Made by a program: the position numbers and the translations under genes. Of a stretch of 22,741 nt of DNA, positions 22,193 through 22,741 are shown one piece after another (the stretch's first letter is position 1; every line of letters begins with the position of its first letter). Source of the stretch: SYHX01 sp049317645 (lineage in GTDB: Bacteria; Bacteroidota; Bacteroidia; UBA7662). The notes beneath the pieces are model-generated. The model was not told where the DNA came from, did no database searches, and worked only from the letters and a program-made list of their open reading frames with translations. Location of the stretch: the NCBI GenBank assembly GCA_049317645.1, contig JBMOHV010000030.1:1-22741 (forward strand), written 5' to 3'.

Positions 22193-22741
22193 TTAGATCG
22201 CTTCGGGCCAAATCCAGGCCTCGGGCACCACCTTCGAGCGGACTTCCTGTAGGAAATCCTGGATATACAGACCACGGTATTCCAAGCAAACGGCCGTTAA
22301 CCAACGACCATGGACCCATCGAGGGGTTAAACGAACGGAATAGCCCAGGCCACGCAGTGCGGTCAACTTGGCCTCAGCCAACGGCATTTGGGAATAAAGC
22401 CCCACAACCACACGGTGCACCGGCCACGACGATGGTTGGATCGCCGCTCCTGGCTCCTCGATGGGAGACATCAGCGTTGCCTGACGCAAACAAGGATCAA
22501 ATGGATCGGTGGAACGTGTGAATGGAACGGTCGTCAAAAAAGTTCCGGGGTAACCGGCCAAGGCCAGGCCCTTCCCGTTGGCTGTATCCGTCCCATCAAC
22601 CACCAAGGCAAACCGACTCAACCCCACCAGGGCCAACCATGCGAAGGCAAAGACCCAAGCGGAACGACCGGACCTGATTCGAGAGCGGATCGACCTGGAA
22701 CCAGAAGGGATCGACCTGGAACCAGAAGGGATCGATTGATC
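22193..22741 (-). CDS. Membrane-anchored SPOR-domain protein (5' end outside window)
   Basis: The frame is open from the stop at 22193 to the window edge (182 codons). There is no ATG in the visible upstream part, and a TTG at 22636 would cut a membrane segment in half, so the true start is probably beyond 22741. Visible order: a Ser/Arg-rich basic stretch containing a 7-residue repeat, a single membrane segment (AWVFAFAWLALVGLSRFALVV), a short linker, then a C-terminal SPOR domain of ~70 residues. The SPOR domain runs from HRVVVGLYS through LRGLGYSVRLTPRWV and VCLEYRGLYIQDFLQEVRS to EAWIW. This inside-basic, one-pass layout matches FtsN/DedD-type proteins that bind denuded septal peptidoglycan. 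It is the first visible gene of the long operon. Confidence 0.75.
   Translation of the reverse strand, partial: DQSIPSGSRSIPSGSRSIRSRIRSGRSAWVFAFAWLALVGLSRFALVVDGTDTANGKGLALAGYPGTFLTTVPFTRSTDPFDPCLRQATLMSPIEEPGAAIQPSSWPVHRVVVGLYSQMPLAEAKLTALRGLGYSVRLTPRWVHGRWLTAVCLEYRGLYIQDFLQEVRSKVVPEAWIWPEAI
22688..22735 (-). repeat. 21-bp tandem repeat (2.3 copies) coding SIPSGSR
   Basis: Plus-strand copies at 22688-22708 and 22709-22729 are identical, with a partial third copy from 22730 that breaks after six bases. In the SPOR-protein frame each unit encodes Ser-Ile-Pro-Ser-Gly-Ser-Arg. The array continues toward or past the window edge. Confidence 0.9.

Overview
The window is a gene-dense stretch of a Bacteroidota chromosome with roughly balanced base composition. 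The taxonomic reading is inference. It rests on DUF4199 proteins, a BatA/vWA membrane protein next to a dihydroorotase-like gene, the short (~460 aa) type of arginine decarboxylase, the GTRGASLG-type arginase, and several TAnnTTTG -7 promoter elements, which are the Bacteroidota sigma consensus. No genus can be named from this.

Layout. Bases 1-2689 (minus) hold the 5' part of a large secreted esterase-like protein that runs off the left edge. It has a signal peptide, an alpha/beta-hydrolase domain and four tandem ~110-residue carbohydrate-binding-like repeats. Upstream lies an AraC-family regulator with a degenerate receiver domain (2749-3660), then hutI (3857-5158). A membrane-anchored Deg/HtrA protease (5285-6748, plus) overlaps tail-to-tail with floA (flotillin-like). 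floA belongs to a minus-strand run arginase > argS > floA (10578 down to 6736). Divergent to this run is a biosynthetic arginine decarboxylase (10687-12069, plus, TTG start), followed by an unrecognised 58-residue basic protein. A methylcrotonyl-CoA-type carboxylase beta subunit (minus) is divergent to a small SRP RNA gene (14046-14150). The SRP gene is followed after only 10 bp by a transaldolase.

From 22741 down to 14814 all genes lie on the minus strand and are packed with gaps of 1-10 bp or 4-bp stop/start overlaps, so they look like one operon. In order they are a SPOR-domain membrane protein (5' end outside the window), a BatA/vWA membrane protein, a dihydroorotase homologue that has lost its HxH metal motif, an unknown 265-residue protein, two small DUF4199 membrane proteins, a membrane GT2 glycosyltransferase and a GT4 glycosyltransferase. 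This looks like an envelope-biogenesis locus.

Themes. Amino-acid metabolism is prominent: histidine (hutI), arginine (arginase, arginine decarboxylase, ArgS) and probably leucine (carboxylase). Membrane and envelope quality control is the other theme (Deg, FloA, the SPOR-to-glycosyltransferase operon). No mobile element, CRISPR array, tRNA or rRNA was recognised. No stretch over 300 bases lacks a gene. The least explained items are the pseudo-receiver regulator beside the modular esterase, the pseudo-dihydroorotase inside the envelope operon, the transaldolase that appears to depend on transcription through the SRP RNA terminator, and the 58-residue basic protein.
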